Positions 26,301-34,938 of a stretch of DNA of 64,000 nt are shown here, piece after piece. Source of the DNA: Pseudomonas sediminis (lineage in GTDB: Bacteria; Pseudomonadota; Gammaproteobacteria; Pseudomonadales; Pseudomonadaceae); assembly GCF_039555755.1 (NCBI RefSeq), contig NZ_CP154631.1, positions 4,030,001 to 4,094,000 of the forward strand, given 5' to 3'. Both the position numbers and the translations under genes were made by a program. Within the stretch, counting starts at the first letter, position 1, and every line of letters starts with the position of its first letter. The notes beneath the pieces are model-generated. The model made no database searches, had not been told where the DNA came from, and saw nothing but the letters and a program-made list of their open reading frames with translations.

Positions 26301-26504
26301 CGGGTAGGTCACCTGGTTCTCGACAATCTGCGGTGCCTGCCCGGGGAAGCTTGTGCGGATGATGACCTGGGTGTCGGACAGATCCGGCAGTGCATCCAAC
26401 GGCGTGTTGCGCAGCGACCAGATGCCCAGGGCGGTGATGAACAGGGTCGCCAGCAGCACCAGAAAGCGATTGCCGATAGACCAGTGGATCAGGCGTGCGA
26501 TCAT
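23355..26504 (-). CDS. cusA: RND copper/silver efflux pump CusA
   Basis: A 1049-residue inner-membrane RND transporter of the heavy-metal-efflux group that drives Cu(I)/Ag(I) out with protons. There are twelve membrane segments in two sets and two large periplasmic loops. The segment [17 protein letters not shown] carries a Met at the place of one of the copper-site Met residues of CusA, and [10 protein letters not shown] is also typical. Proton-relay acidic residues lie in [16 protein letters not shown]. The start overlaps the cusB stop by 4 bp. With cusB and cusC it forms one minus-strand operon at the right end of the island. Cu(I)/Ag(I) specificity is supported by the Met motif rather than proven. 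Confidence 0.93.
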   Translation of the reverse strand: MIARLIHWSIGNRFLVLLATLFITALGIWSLRNTPLDALPDLSDTQVIIRTSFPGQAPQIVENQVTYPLATTMLSVPGAKTVRGYSFFGDSFVYVLFEDDTDLYWARSRVLEYLNQAQERLPEGVTTTLGPDATGVGWIYQYALVDRSGQHDLAQLRALQDWFLKYELKSLPNVAEVATLGGMVKQYQVLLDPQKLVAYGVTQQEVEAALKSANQETGGAILELAEREYMVRASGYLESLDDFRNVPLRASASGIPVLLGQVATIQLGPEMRRGIAELDGQGEVVGGVVILRSGKNARDTIAAVKTKLDSLKASLPTGVEVVTTYDRSQLIDRAIDNLSYKLLEEFVVVALVCLIFLWHLRSSLVAIITLPLGILMAFIVMRYQGVNANIMSLGGIAIAIGAMVDAAVVMIENAHKHIEAWKARHPNEPLQGEAHWRVIGEAAAEVGPALFFSLLIITLSFLPVFTLEAQEGRLFGPLAFTKTYAMAAAAGLSVTLVPVLMGYWIRGHIPSEQQNPLNRWLIGAYRPVLEWVLAWPKVTLALAVLVFVSSLWPLSRLGGEFLPPMDEGDLLYMPSALPGLPASKATQLLQQTNRMILTVPEVARVFGKAGRAETATDPAPLEMFETTVQFKPRDQWRAGMTPEKLIEELDRAVKVPGLSNIWVPPIRNRIDMLATGIKSPIGVKVSGTSLVDIERITRDIEAVAKEVPGVSSALAERLTGGRYVDIQIDRLAAARYGLSIADVQAVVSGAIGGSNIGETVEGLARFPINLRYPKEWRDSPQALRRMPILTQAGQQITLGTVAQVSLTEGPPMLRSENGRLSGWVYVDVRGRDLASTVRELQQRVAEQVQLDAGMTVSYSGQFEFLERANARLAWVVPATLLIIFVLLYLTFSRFGEALLIMATLPFALSGGIWLLYWFGFNLSVATGVGFIALAGVSAEFGVIMLLYLKNAWHARMDAGRSGDPALLEAIREGAVLRVRPKVMTVAVIIAGLLPILWGGGAGSEVMKRIAAPMVGGMITAPLMSMLVLPAAYWLMRRQRTQKVRAPQEL

Positions 26505-27961
26505 GGCTGGTCTCCTTCCTTGCTGAGCTGCTCGATCATCAGGCCGGAGTTTTTCTGGCGGGCGCCGATACGTACGTGATCTCCTGGCTTAAGTCCCACA
26601 GCTACTTCTGAGCTGACCAATGGAAAAGCCATGGTCATACCTGGCATATTCAGGCTCTCGAAGGGCCCGTGCTCCAGGGTGACTGACTCCGCGTCCAGAG
26701 CACGAATCACACCATGGGCCTCATGTAGTTCCTTCTTATTGTCCTGCTCGGCATGGCTGGCCATGACACCCTGTAGGCTGGCCTCCGAATCGATGAGGAA
26801 CTGGCCGGAGGTAACGACCGCCTGACCCTCCTCAAGACCGGACAACACCTCCAGACGCCCATCAGCCTCGCGGCCCAAGGTTATTTCCAGGGGGCGGTAG
26901 CGCCCATCGCCTTCTACCAGCATCACCAACGCACGCTTCCCGGTGCGAATCACGGCTTCACTCGGCACAAGAAGCGTGGATTGTTCGACGGCACTGTTCA
27001 GGCGTACGGCGGCGAACATGCCGGGGCGCAACTTACCGGCAGGGTTGGGTAGCTCGCTGCGTACCGTGAGCGTGCGTGTTTGCGGATCGGCACTCGGCAG
27101 CAAGGCTATGACGCGGCCCAGCAGCGGTCGATCAGGAAAGGCCGTCAGGTTGGCGCGGATCTCGTCCCCGACCTGGATACTTCCGGCCATGGCCTCGGGT
27201 ATCGCCGCATCGAGCCAGACACTGGATAGCCCGTTAATCAACGCCAGATCCTGCCCGGCTTCGACGGTCATCCCGGCGCGTACCTGCAAGGCTTGGAGCT
27301 CGCCGCTGATAGGTGTGGTGAGTGTTTGCACCGCCCGTGGTTTGCCGCTGCGGCGGACCTGCTCGATCAACGTTTGAGGCATGCCAAGCAGGCGCAGGCG
27401 CTCTTGGGCCGCACTTATCAAGCGAGTGTCAGCGGTACGCAGTACCGCCAGGAACTCCAACTGCGCGGCGGACCATTCGGGAATCAGCAGGTCGACCAGG
27501 GGGGCTCCGGCAGGCAGCACATCGCCCGGGGCGCGACCGTAAACCCGCTCGACGAATCCGCCGGCGCGGGCCTGGAGGTTCGCCACTTCTCGCTGGTTAT
27601 AGGCCAGGGAACCCACCGCCTCGATATCCGAGGGCAGTACACCTCGGATCACCATCGAGGTTCGCATTCCGAGGTTCTGCACGGCTTGAGCGGGGATGCT
27701 CAGGACAGACGGATCCTGCTCGGATCCTGCGTATTTAGGGACAAGTTCCATATCCATGAAAGGTGACTTGCCCGGTTTATCGAAGCGCTGCTCAGGCTGC
27801 ATAGGGTCGTACCAATAGAGCACCTTGCGCTCGTCCGTCGGTGCGGAGCTAGGCAGTAGCTCGTGTTTGGCTTGCCGCTGGGCCAGCCAGTAGCCACCGC
27901 CCGCCGCGCCAATGCCCACGGTCAGCACGGCGACCGCAAAACCAAATGTCGATATCTTCAT
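26501..27961 (-). CDS. cusB: Membrane-fusion protein CusB with C-terminal CusF-like domain
   Basis: A 486-residue periplasmic adaptor joining CusA and CusC. An N-terminal anchor (about 8-28) is followed by a heavy-metal-binding motif, [11 protein letters not shown] and [12 protein letters not shown], and then the hairpin, lipoyl and beta-barrel regions of the family. The last 75 residues, after [10 protein letters not shown], form a CusF-like metallochaperone domain ([20 protein letters not shown] and [10 protein letters not shown]). In free CusF a Trp lies near the copper-binding Met residues. Here the corresponding region reads LNMPGMTM, with Met where Trp would be expected. The gene overlaps cusC and cusA by 4 bp each. 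A separate cusF gene is not found. Confidence 0.92.
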   Translation of the reverse strand: MKISTFGFAVAVLTVGIGAAGGGYWLAQRQAKHELLPSSAPTDERKVLYWYDPMQPEQRFDKPGKSPFMDMELVPKYAGSEQDPSVLSIPAQAVQNLGMRTSMVIRGVLPSDIEAVGSLAYNQREVANLQARAGGFVERVYGRAPGDVLPAGAPLVDLLIPEWSAAQLEFLAVLRTADTRLISAAQERLRLLGMPQTLIEQVRRSGKPRAVQTLTTPISGELQALQVRAGMTVEAGQDLALINGLSSVWLDAAIPEAMAGSIQVGDEIRANLTAFPDRPLLGRVIALLPSADPQTRTLTVRSELPNPAGKLRPGMFAAVRLNSAVEQSTLLVPSEAVIRTGKRALVMLVEGDGRYRPLEITLGREADGRLEVLSGLEEGQAVVTSGQFLIDSEASLQGVMASHAEQDNKKELHEAHGVIRALDAESVTLEHGPFESLNMPGMTMAFPLVSSEVAVGLKPGDHVRIGARQKNSGLMIEQLSKEGDQP

Positions 27962-29220
27962 TTCAGGCCCTCCACATAGGCGTAGTACAGGCTTGCGGAG
28001 AGCTGGCTCAACTTGCGCTGCTGTTCAATCTGCCGCAGCTGCGCCTCAATCAGGTCGCGCTGGGCAGTAATAACGGATGTGAGCTGGCTGTTACCGGCTT
28101 GGTAGGCGGCCAGTTCGAGATCGGCACGTTTGCTTGCAAGCGGGATCAAGGTTTTTTCGGTGCGTGACAAGGTCCTGCGCAGTTGCTCAAGCCCGGCAAT
28201 ACCGCCTTCCAGCTCAGCCTGATGGGCGCGCAGTAATGCTTCCTGCTCGGCTTCCATCTGCGACACGCTTTCTTGTCTGGCGTTGATCTTGGGCCCCTGA
28301 CGTGTGCCTACGAACAACGGCAGGTCGAACGTGAATTGCACCATCACCATATCGCCGAACTGGTTGTCGCGATTGTTGTAGGCAAACTCAACACCCCAGT
28401 CGGGGGTCTTCTCGGCGATGGCCTCGTTCAGCTCGGCGCTAGCCTCGCCGACTCGGGCGGAGGCAGCGCGCAACTCAGGGTGTGAGGCAATGCGTTGCTG
28501 CAGGTGCGGTGCCACCAGGTTCAGATTGGGAACACCTCCTTGCAAAGGCTGGTCAGCCTCGTTGCCTATCCAGCGGCGCAGCTTGGCACGAGCTACTGCC
28601 ACATCGCGATTCAGTTCATCTCGCCGATCTTGTAACGCCAAAGCTTCCTGGTCGGCCTGCAACAGCTCGCCAGGCTGAGCACTACCGCCGGCAATTAGCG
28701 ATTGCACGGTCGAGCGGAGCATCTCGATCTGACGGTCCAGTTGATCGAAGAGGCCAACACTGCGTTCGGCGTAGTACACGTCCAGCCAGCTCACTGCCGT
28801 CTGGCGCTTGATTTCCAACTGCATGGCACGCTGCTCGGCCTCGGCCCGCGTCATGGAGGCTTCGGCCAGTTGGCGACGGGCCAGACGCTTGTCGCCGTTT
28901 GGTACCTCCTGCATGAGTCCAATGCGGCGCATGGTCATGGAGTCACGATTAAGTGTGTAACGGTCAGGGCCTTCGATCGGCAGGTTGTCGATGCCTAGAA
29001 TCAGCTTGGGATCGGGCAAGGCGTCTGCGGGCCCTACAGCCTGCTGTGCCGATGCCACCTGCGCCTGGCGCGCGAGGTTCTCAGGGGCACTCTGTTCGGC
29101 CAGAGCTTGGGCTCGTTCGAAGGTTAGGGGCTGTGCCTGCGCGGCAAGCCAGGGAGCTGCCCAGAATGCGGCAGCCAACACGCCGAGATAGCCACGGCGT
29201 GGAAAAAGGAAAGCGGACAT
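27958..29220 (-). CDS. cusC: TolC-family outer-membrane channel CusC
   Basis: A 420-residue outer-membrane efflux protein with an N-terminal signal (about 1-29, ending AAQAQ) and no lipobox. The two helical repeats typical of TolC are visible, for example SAQQAVGPADALPDPKLILG and ARVGEASAELNEAIAEKTPDW. Coiled-coil stretches rich in Gln, Glu and Leu lie around 95-150 and 280-380. It is the first gene of the cusCBA operon and forms the exit duct for copper. No clear CopR box is found in the 93 bp before it, so transcription may begin upstream of the small gene at 29313. Confidence 0.9.
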   Translation of the reverse strand: MSAFLFPRRGYLGVLAAAFWAAPWLAAQAQPLTFERAQALAEQSAPENLARQAQVASAQQAVGPADALPDPKLILGIDNLPIEGPDRYTLNRDSMTMRRIGLMQEVPNGDKRLARRQLAEASMTRAEAEQRAMQLEIKRQTAVSWLDVYYAERSVGLFDQLDRQIEMLRSTVQSLIAGGSAQPGELLQADQEALALQDRRDELNRDVAVARAKLRRWIGNEADQPLQGGVPNLNLVAPHLQQRIASHPELRAASARVGEASAELNEAIAEKTPDWGVEFAYNNRDNQFGDMVMVQFTFDLPLFVGTRQGPKINARQESVSQMEAEQEALLRAHQAELEGGIAGLEQLRRTLSRTEKTLIPLASKRADLELAAYQAGNSQLTSVITAQRDLIEAQLRQIEQQRKLSQLSASLYYAYVEGLK

Positions 29221-29312
29221 GCTTTCGCCTCCAATGCGATTGATCGAGGTCGCAGCTACGAAACGTGGTCGCGACGATGCGCCTGACTGTAAGGCGCGGG
29301 ATGATCACGGCA

Positions 29313-29657
29313 TTAGACGAAACGAGGAGGGCGCCAGAGTCCTGCGGGCTCTCGCTTAATCACCGACTGGGTCAGCAATATCTCGGGGCGTGAGGGGAGA
29401 GGGGATATGCTCTTGATCACGGTGGTCTGGAGAAGTCCTCCGGTCTTGCATTCCTGGCCGGATTTGCAGGGGGACTTATTGGCCACCCCATCAGACGTGT
29501 CCATTTGCTCGCAGCACGGAGCATCGACCATTGCATGGCCCTGATGATCGGCGCTCTGCATCGGGCAAGGTTGTGCCGGCATGCTGAAAGCCACACCGCC
29601 GAAGGTCGGCAGCACGAGGCTAGCAATCATTAGCAGGATCAATCCAATCCGACGCAC
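29313..29657 (-). CDS. Small Cys-rich exported protein upstream of cusC
   Basis: A 114-residue protein with a signal peptide (about 1-25). Its mature part contains PAQPCPMQSADHQGHAM, APCCEQMD and SPCKSGQECKTGG: seven cysteines with neighbouring Met and His. Similar short Cys/Met/His proteins often precede czc- or cus-type RND operons. The residue pattern suits periplasmic metal capture before delivery to CusB. It lies 92 bp before cusC on the same strand, so it may be the first gene of the operon. I do not assign a family name. Confidence 0.65.
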   Translation of the reverse strand: MRRIGLILLMIASLVLPTFGGVAFSMPAQPCPMQSADHQGHAMVDAPCCEQMDTSDGVANKSPCKSGQECKTGGLLQTTVIKSISPLPSRPEILLTQSVIKREPAGLWRPPRFV

Positions 29658-30006
29658 AGCAATTCACCAGGCGGGGCAATAGGCCGACGATAGCAGATTG
29701 CCCCGAGGCATGAACGCTCCTTTTGGCAATAGTGTTGATTTGGATCAAATAGAGTGTCATGCAGGGTATCAATCGGGCTCAACTGGTAGCTCCGTTTAAC
29801 CGGATTTCTCAAGCTCGTAGGGTTCGCACCACCCGCTAGGCGCGCTAGCACAAGACCGGCCTCGCTAGCCGTTCAGTCGAGCCCCAAGTAGGAATTGGGG
29901 GCCTGGTCAAACATACTGTTGCTTAGGCGAGATGCAGGGGCTGCCTGCTTCGAGCAGGCCCAATCAGGCACCAAAAGCGAATTCTATAATCGCTCTATAA
30001 TCACTT
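29658..30006. other. Intergenic gap, no gene seen
   Basis: About 350 bp between the cus operon and an IS3 remnant. It should contain the promoter of the cus operon. No box matching the CopR pattern with both halves is visible. A TATAATCGCTCTATAATCAC stretch with a doubled TATAATC lies at its right end (about 29985-30004). Confidence 0.45.
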
Positions 30007-30357
30007 TGAATCGCCCCGGGTTTCGTGGAGGCCTCAACTCTTGAGAAGATGAGGCAATGAGAAAGACGACTACCTACTCCCCTGAAGTCCGTGAACGTGC
30101 CGTGCGCATGGTTCTGGAGCACCTGAACGACTACCCCTCCGAGTGGGCGGCCATTGAGGCCATTGCCCCGAAGATCGGCTGTGCAGCGCAAACTCTGCAT
30201 GGCTGGATTCGTCGCCATCAGACCGACGCCGGCCAACGTCCTGGGCCGACCACTGACGAGCGCGAACGCATCAAAGCCCTGGAGCGAGAGAATCGCGAGC
30301 TGCGCAAGGCTAACGAGATCCTGCGCCTGGCCAGTGCGTATTTTGCCCAGGCGGAGC
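30007..30357 (+). mobile_element. IS3-family remnant (left end and orfA only)
   Basis: A terminal sequence TGAATCGCCCCGGGTTTCG begins at 30007 and is followed by an orfA-like gene that loses similarity near 30357. The orfB part and right end are absent. The break falls directly against a cytochrome P450 fragment on the other strand, so a deletion removed both partners. Confidence 0.78.
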
Positions 30358-30386
30358 GGCATAGAATTTCGCGAGCAATCTCGTAG
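30057..30386 (+). pseudogene. Truncated IS3-family transposase OrfA
   Basis: The 109-residue frame begins with the IS3-type DNA-binding domain ([36 protein letters not shown]) and its leucine-zipper region ([22 protein letters not shown]). It then reads ASAYFAQAE before leaving the family sequence. The final ten residues come from the adjoining P450 fragment on the opposite strand. Without OrfB no transposase can be made, so it is a relic. Confidence 0.82.
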
Positions 30387-30784
30387 AGGACGATTGACTC
30401 ACCGGGACGCCAAGTTCGCGCATACTCCCTCCAACGAACCTCGCTCAACTCTGCTAGTTCCTGCACGTTCGCGGGTGTGAGCACTCCCATGAAGAGGGCC
30501 TTTCGGTGACGATGCGCATCACCGTCCAAACCTTGGACACCGTCTTGTCCGAATAAGGTTTTTTGCAGTCGCTTGGGCGCAGCGTTCTGGCGAACGAATC
30601 GGTCAGGGTCGCAAATCAAGCGAGCAGCTTCGGCACCTGTTAGGCACAGAGTTTTCTGTAATATCAAGCGAGTTTGAAACACAGGCGATTGATGAAACTT
30701 ACTGCGCGTGGAGATAAATCGGTAGGGATCTCGCAAAAAGGCCCAAGTACTGTCCAATCCGGTGTCACGCGGTATGTTTGGCAT
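30357..30784 (-). pseudogene. Cytochrome P450 N-terminal fragment
   Basis: About 142 residues of a P450, probably of the bacterial fatty-acid peroxygenase type (CYP152-like). Recognisable stretches are IPRDTGLDSTWAFLRDPYRF, TLCLTGAEAARLICDPDRFV, LFGQDGVQGLDGDAHRHRK and [18 protein letters not shown] 30784 follows GGTGGAG at good spacing. Homology stops at the junction with the IS3 remnant, so the oxygen-binding helix and the Cys haem ligand are missing and the protein is inactive. A family match to CYP152 is by pattern only. Confidence 0.75.
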
Positions 30785-30805
30785 TGCTGACTCCACCCGT
30801 TCTAG

Positions 30806-31714
30806 CTACGTGTTGCGGATTTCATCCTGCTCTGAAGAATTGTGACCGGCCGGGTAAGCAGATGTTGGATGAACAGGATCAATAAATTGCCCGAAATAAT
30901 TTCTGGGGTAGTCCTTTTCATGCAATCCAACCTCAGCCTCGCCCAGCTTCCCGGCGCTGTCGTAGAAGGTTCCAAACATCTGATCCCACACAGTTGAAAA
31001 CTCACCGAAGTTGACCTGAGCGTCTTCGAAGTCGCGCTTATGGTGCCAACGATGGACCTCAGCAACCCCTAGCACATGCCGCAGCCAACCCACGCTGTAG
31101 TCCAGGTTCGAATGCTGAAAGGCCAGATGGACGGTTAGGATCCCAAACCACGTTGCGACTACGGCAGACGGAGCTCCAGATATGAGCAAAACCACCAGCC
31201 CCGGCCCGGCCATCAACGCCGCATGCAGAGGATGTCGACGTTCTCCGTTCATCCAGTAGAGCCGCTCAGCGCTGTGATGGATCATGTGAAAGCGCCACAG
31301 CCAATGCACCCGGTGGCTGATGCGGTGCATCACATACAGGCTCAAGTCGAGCACGGCGGCGACTAGTAGCAATTGCAGCCACAATGGGCTCTCGATCGGA
31401 AAGAGCCGAACCGAAGCCGGTACCGCATCGCCTAACTTAGCCAGAAATTCTGCAGTAAATTGAATGACAGACAGGTTCACCAGCATGTGCAGCAGATCCG
31501 TCAGGGTGTCCTGATGATCTTCCAGCCAGGCTCGCCGAAAAGGCTGGATGCGCTCCAAGCCAGCAATGAGTAGCAGCCCCGCCGCGGCGACTATGGGTGT
31601 GGTGGGCCAATACGGTATACCTGCATACAGCGCCCAAATCATGAAGGAGGCACAGCCGCCAAACACAAGTGGATAGCTCAGCCACCGTATGGCGAATCGC
31701 AAGGGAATAGACAT
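30806..31714 (-). CDS. Sterol desaturase/fatty-acid hydroxylase family membrane protein
   Basis: A 302-residue integral membrane di-iron enzyme. Its four to five membrane segments carry the three His clusters of the fatty-acid hydroxylase superfamily: HRISH near residue 131, HMIHH near 144 and HRWHH near 222. The members hydroxylate or desaturate lipids, sterols or carotenoids. Here the substrate is unknown. It is separated by 68 bp from the araC-type gene on the same strand and may be controlled by it. It ends just before the P450 fragment, which also points to a lost lipid-modifying locus. The frame is intact. Confidence 0.85.
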   Translation of the reverse strand: MSIPLRFAIRWLSYPLVFGGCASFMIWALYAGIPYWPTTPIVAAAGLLLIAGLERIQPFRRAWLEDHQDTLTDLLHMLVNLSVIQFTAEFLAKLGDAVPASVRLFPIESPLWLQLLLVAAVLDLSLYVMHRISHRVHWLWRFHMIHHSAERLYWMNGERRHPLHAALMAGPGLVVLLISGAPSAVVATWFGILTVHLAFQHSNLDYSVGWLRHVLGVAEVHRWHHKRDFEDAQVNFGEFSTVWDQMFGTFYDSAGKLGEAEVGLHEKDYPRNYFGQFIDPVHPTSAYPAGHNSSEQDEIRNT

Positions 31715-31782
31715 CGCTCAGCTCCTGAGTAGGGAGCCATGACTGTATGTGGGAAGGTCCGCTTTCGGCTTGAACGAAAGAG

Positions 31783-32529
31783 CTACGACCCCTGAAGATC
31801 GACTTCAGCCAGGGCGGAGGAAGGATCGATGCCCAGCAGTGCCCGGAATGTCCGGGAGAAATGTGCCGAGTCAGAAAAGCCCGCCTCATGGGCCGCTTCA
31901 GTGAGTAGACCCCCTTTGGCTAGGTGCTGTAGGGCTTGTGTGAGACGTAACCATTTCGCATAGCTGCGCAGCGGCAAGCCTGTCTGTTCCACGAACCAAT
32001 GGGAAAACCGTGTAGGGGATAAATGCACCAACGCGGCCATTTCTTCGCGCCTCATTTGGCCTCTATGCAGCGCTTCAATCACCTTTGTCAAGCGAGGATC
32101 TGGAATCGGTGGATCGGGTAGCCGCAGTGCCTGGCGCACCCCCGTCCTAACCTGGAGAGCGGTATGTCCTGTCTCGCGCAGCATATCGATAATCGCTACT
32201 ACGTCCGCCGGGGCGATCACGACTACCCTTGCTTCTTCGGTACCCCGCATAGTTGGGGCTTCATCGGATAGTGCATCCAGATAGATCGACAGCACTCGAC
32301 CAGCACTGATCCGGTGTTTCAGGCCCGCGGCGATGAAGATGGCAGCCCCTGTTTGAATGCCCAACGGGGTTTCAACCGATACAGGTGAATCGAGGCCCAC
32401 TGAAATCTGATGCGCCTGATGGTGGTGCCACTCCTGGTGGCCGGCACGGCCATGAAAGATGCCGATGCCGGGCCCTATCCAGGCCTGGCCTGCCCAGCGT
32501 ACGGTATCCGTTGAGAGCGAGCCTTTCAT
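31783..32529 (-). CDS. AraC-family transcriptional regulator
   Basis: A 248-residue regulator with a cupin-like N-terminal sensor half (about 1-110) and a C-terminal pair of helix-turn-helix motifs. The second half contains LSPTRFSHWFVEQTGLPLRSY and EAAHEAGFSDSAHFSRTFRALLG, the hallmark of AraC proteins. Its ATG overlaps the lspA stop by 4 bp, so it is in the DUF3703-lspA operon under the CadR-type operator at 33416. It could control the downstream hydroxylase gene. The inducer is unknown; the first half has few conserved features. Confidence 0.87.
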   Translation of the reverse strand: MKGSLSTDTVRWAGQAWIGPGIGIFHGRAGHQEWHHHQAHQISVGLDSPVSVETPLGIQTGAAIFIAAGLKHRISAGRVLSIYLDALSDEAPTMRGTEEARVVVIAPADVVAIIDMLRETGHTALQVRTGVRQALRLPDPPIPDPRLTKVIEALHRGQMRREEMAALVHLSPTRFSHWFVEQTGLPLRSYAKWLRLTQALQHLAKGGLLTEAAHEAGFSDSAHFSRTFRALLGIDPSSALAEVDLQGS

Positions 32530-33035
32530 TCGTTGACTCGGCCGGCTTCCGCATTTGGGCTTAGCAAACTGCTCAGGATCAACATGGCGGCGCCACCGAC
32601 GATAGCAATATCCGCCAGGTTAAACGCAGGCCAATGCCAGGACAGCCAGTAAAAATCCAGGTAGTCGATTACATGGCCTCGAAATGCGCGATCAATCAGA
32701 TTCCCAACTGCCCCGCCCAAGATAAGGCTATAGCCTAGGGCTTCGCTTTTGGCTCTGCGTTTACGCAATATCAGAGCCAGCACGATCGAAACGACCAAAG
32801 CTATGACAATGAAGAAGTAACGCTGCCAACCACCCGCGTCAGCCAGGAAGCTGAACGCTGCACCGGTATTCCAGAAGTGAACCAGGTTGAAGAACGGGGT
32901 GAGAGGAATCACGGTGCCGACCGGGAGCGAACCCGTAATTGCGCTTTTCAACGCTAGGTCGGCCGAGGCAATGGCTAGCGATAGCATCCACCAGAACCCA
33001 GGAGCAACAAGAGGTGATCTAGGAGACGACCTCAT
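32526..33035 (-). CDS. lspA: Signal peptidase II, accessory copy
   Basis: A 169-residue lipoprotein signal peptidase with four membrane segments. The catalytic Asp residues lie in GGAVGNLIDRAF and FNLADIAIVGG. ATG 33035 follows AAGGAG and overlaps the DUF3703 stop by 4 bp; longer readings are unlikely. An lspA copy in a metal operon recalls PbrC of the lead-resistance operon of Cupriavidus, where it works with PbrB. Here no pbrB is visible, so its role in metal resistance is open. It is unlike a housekeeping lspA in location, which is normally beside ileS. Confidence 0.9.
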   Translation of the reverse strand: MRSSPRSPLVAPGFWWMLSLAIASADLALKSAITGSLPVGTVIPLTPFFNLVHFWNTGAAFSFLADAGGWQRYFFIVIALVVSIVLALILRKRRAKSEALGYSLILGGAVGNLIDRAFRGHVIDYLDFYWLSWHWPAFNLADIAIVGGAAMLILSSLLSPNAEAGRVNE

Positions 33036-33379
33036 TGCATTTCTCCTTGAAGAAGTCGCTGCAGCTCCGGTGAAATAGGCATCGGCGCAAAAGCACTGAC
33101 CCTGGCGCGCCCGCTGTTTCCGAGCGGCACCCAGATCTTCGAGAACAGCAGGGCCGCCATGATTCGCGGTACTTGGCTGAGCACCTTTCGTAAGTCGCGC
33201 AACTGCCAGCCGGCCCTCAGCATCAGCCAATGGCTCTGAGCATGAAGAATAGGCATTCGCTGGCTCAATATGTGGGCTCGCTCCAGCCAGGAGAAAGCCT
33301 CGGTTGGCGCCTCTTCATTAAGTGCTTTCCTAGCCTGGAAGAAGGCCTCATCAATGGCAATGCTGAGAGCGGTATTCAT
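33032..33379 (-). CDS. DUF3703 protein
   Basis: A 115-residue soluble protein of DUF3703, seen repeatedly beside metal-resistance regulators and lspA. It has TPR-like helical character (AFSWLERAHILSQRMPILHAQSHWLML). It is the first gene of the operon DUF3703-lspA-araC and lies 37 bp from a perfect CadR-type operator. The function is unknown. Confidence 0.8.
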   Translation of the reverse strand: MNTALSIAIDEAFFQARKALNEEAPTEAFSWLERAHILSQRMPILHAQSHWLMLRAGWQLRDLRKVLSQVPRIMAALLFSKIWVPLGNSGRARVSAFAPMPISPELQRLLQGEMQ

Positions 33380-33415
33380 CTGGATCTCACTTACGCAGTA
33401 GATGCCCGAGTGAAC

Positions 33416-33438
33416 ACCCTATAGCTGCTATAGGGTCA
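33416..33438 (-). promoter_or_regulatory. CadR/PbrR-type operator for the DUF3703-lspA-araC operon
   Basis: ACCCTATAG-CTG-CTATAGGGT at 33416-33436 is a perfect 21-bp dyad. A minus-strand -35 TTGACC overlaps its edge (33433-33438). It matches known CadR-type operator sequence (ACCCTATAGTGGCTACAGGGT in P. putida). Confidence 0.85.
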
Positions 33439-33486
33439 AGCGCTATGGGCGATTCAAGACGACGCAAAAATGACTTTATGTCGGAA

Positions 33487-33894
33487 TTACGAAAGAGGTT
33501 TGTCGCCCCCCAGCAGGCCCGAAAGTATCCCGCAGTCCAGACTTTGTCGTTCGTTATCGCAGCAACCTCGCAACGTCACCAGCTGGTTTTCGAGAGCATG
33601 TAAGGATGCGATCTGAGCCCTTACCTGTGCGATATGTCTATCAAGGAGCTCATTAACCGCAACGCAGGGTTGCTGCGGCTGTTCCTGATAGCTCTGCAAA
33701 ACACCAATTTCTTCCAGTGACATGCCAAAAGAGCGGCATCGGCGAATGAACAGCAGTTTGTCCGCATGGTCTGCTTTATAGGTTCGATAGCCATTGTCCT
33801 CGCGTTCGGGCGGTGGAAGCAGTCCCTGACGTTCATAAAAACGAATCGTCTGAGTGTCCACTCCTGTCCGCTGTGCAAGTTGACCGATGCGCAT
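33487..33894 (-). CDS. cadR: Cd(II)/Pb(II)-responsive MerR regulator
   Basis: A 135-residue MerR-family activator. The N-terminal winged helix reads MRIGQLAQRTGVDTQTIRFYE, followed by a coiled coil. Metal-binding cysteines are Cys77 (QQPCVAV), Cys112 (GCCDN) and Cys121 (LDCG), the arrangement used by CadR and PbrR for soft divalent metals. It is divergent from the CDF transporter at 33996, and both sides have matching dyads (33416 and 33935), so it probably activates two promoters. Distinguishing Cd from Pb specificity is not possible by eye. Confidence 0.9.
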   Translation of the reverse strand: MRIGQLAQRTGVDTQTIRFYERQGLLPPPEREDNGYRTYKADHADKLLFIRRCRSFGMSLEEIGVLQSYQEQPQQPCVAVNELLDRHIAQVRAQIASLHALENQLVTLRGCCDNERQSLDCGILSGLLGGDKPLS

Positions 33895-33931
33895 GGTCTG
33901 TCCCTTGGTAAAAAAGCCAGTATATCCAGGC

Positions 33932-33962
33932 TTGACCCTATAGCCACTACATGGTTCTTAAT
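33932..33962 (+). promoter_or_regulatory. CadR/PbrR-type operator-promoter for the CDF gene
   Basis: A -35 TTGACC (33932-33937), an over-long 19-bp spacer and a -10 CTTAAT (33957-33962) enclose the dyad ACCCTATAG-CCA-CTACATGGT (33935-33955). This is the MerR-type promoter geometry. The start codon of the transporter is at 33996 after AGGAGAGG. Confidence 0.85.
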
Positions 33963-33995
33963 CGGTAGAATCAAGTCCTATAGGAGAGGCGAGTC

Positions 33996-34889
33996 ATGAC
34001 TTCTTGTGATAAATCCTGTGGCTGTGGCCCTGAGCCGGTAAGCACTGAAGCGGCAGCCGCGCCTTCGAATGAAGGGACTTGGGTCAGCAGTTTTTCTGTG
34101 CCCAAGATGGATTGCCCGTCAGAAGAGCGAATGATTCGGCTCGCGCTCAATGGCTTTTCTGAACTCAATTCGCTGTCCTTTGATCTGAGCAGCAGACAGG
34201 TACGCGCTTTCCATGACGGTCCGGTTGACCAGATCGCAACCAAGCTGGAATCACTTGGTTTGGGGGCAACATTGCTCGGTACTCAACCGGCCAGCCAGGA
34301 AGCAGCTTCGGCCAATAGCGCCAGTGAAGAGCTGACTGCTTCCAAGGAGGCTGGCTCGCTCAAAATCCTGCTCGGTATCAATGCCACGATGTTTGTCATC
34401 GAGTTGGGCGTAGGCTTGATTGCTCAGTCGACGGGTCTGATCGCCGACTCGCTGGACATGTTTGCTGATGCTGCCGTCTATGGTCTGGCTCTCTTTGCGG
34501 TCGGTCGGGCTGCGCAGCTGCAGGTTCGCGCTGCGCACCTGGCGGGTTTTATCCAGATCGTGTTGGCTCTGGGGGTACTCGTGGAGGTGGTTAGGCGCTT
34601 CATCTATGGCAGCGAACCTGAGTCGATGCTGATGATGGGGATTGGCTTAGTTGCACTCGTCGCGAACGTCAGCTGTCTCTTATTGATCTACGGCCATCGT
34701 GAAGGCGGTGCACACATGAAAGCGAGTTGGATTTTTTCGGCCAACGATGTGATCGCGAATATTGGTGTTATCGCCGCTGGAGCTCTGGTTGCGTGGACAG
34801 GCTCTTCCTATCCAGATTTGGTGATTGGTACGGTAGTTGGCCTCATCGTACTCAACGGTGCGCGCCGAATCCTGGCATTGAAAGCCTGA
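33996..34889 (+). CDS. CDF-family metal cation transporter
   Basis: A 297-residue inner-membrane exporter of the cation diffusion facilitator type. The N-terminus is Cys-rich (CDKSCGCGPEP) and is followed by an HMA-like region with MDCPSEE. Six membrane segments start at about residue 125. The metal site residues are seen in ADSLDMFADA and a second pair in SANDVIANIG, where the usual His is replaced by Asn. It lacks the long cytoplasmic C-terminal domain. With the adjacent MerR regulator it probably exports Cd, Pb or Zn. The unusual second metal pair may shift the specificity. Confidence 0.87.
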   Translation: MTSCDKSCGCGPEPVSTEAAAAPSNEGTWVSSFSVPKMDCPSEERMIRLALNGFSELNSLSFDLSSRQVRAFHDGPVDQIATKLESLGLGATLLGTQPASQEAASANSASEELTASKEAGSLKILLGINATMFVIELGVGLIAQSTGLIADSLDMFADAAVYGLALFAVGRAAQLQVRAAHLAGFIQIVLALGVLVEVVRRFIYGSEPESMLMMGIGLVALVANVSCLLLIYGHREGGAHMKASWIFSANDVIANIGVIAAGALVAWTGSSYPDLVIGTVVGLIVLNGARRILALKA

Positions 34890-34938
34890 CCAACCGGATC
34901 GACAGCACCCCCATTTTCCAAACAGAGACGCGTAGCTT

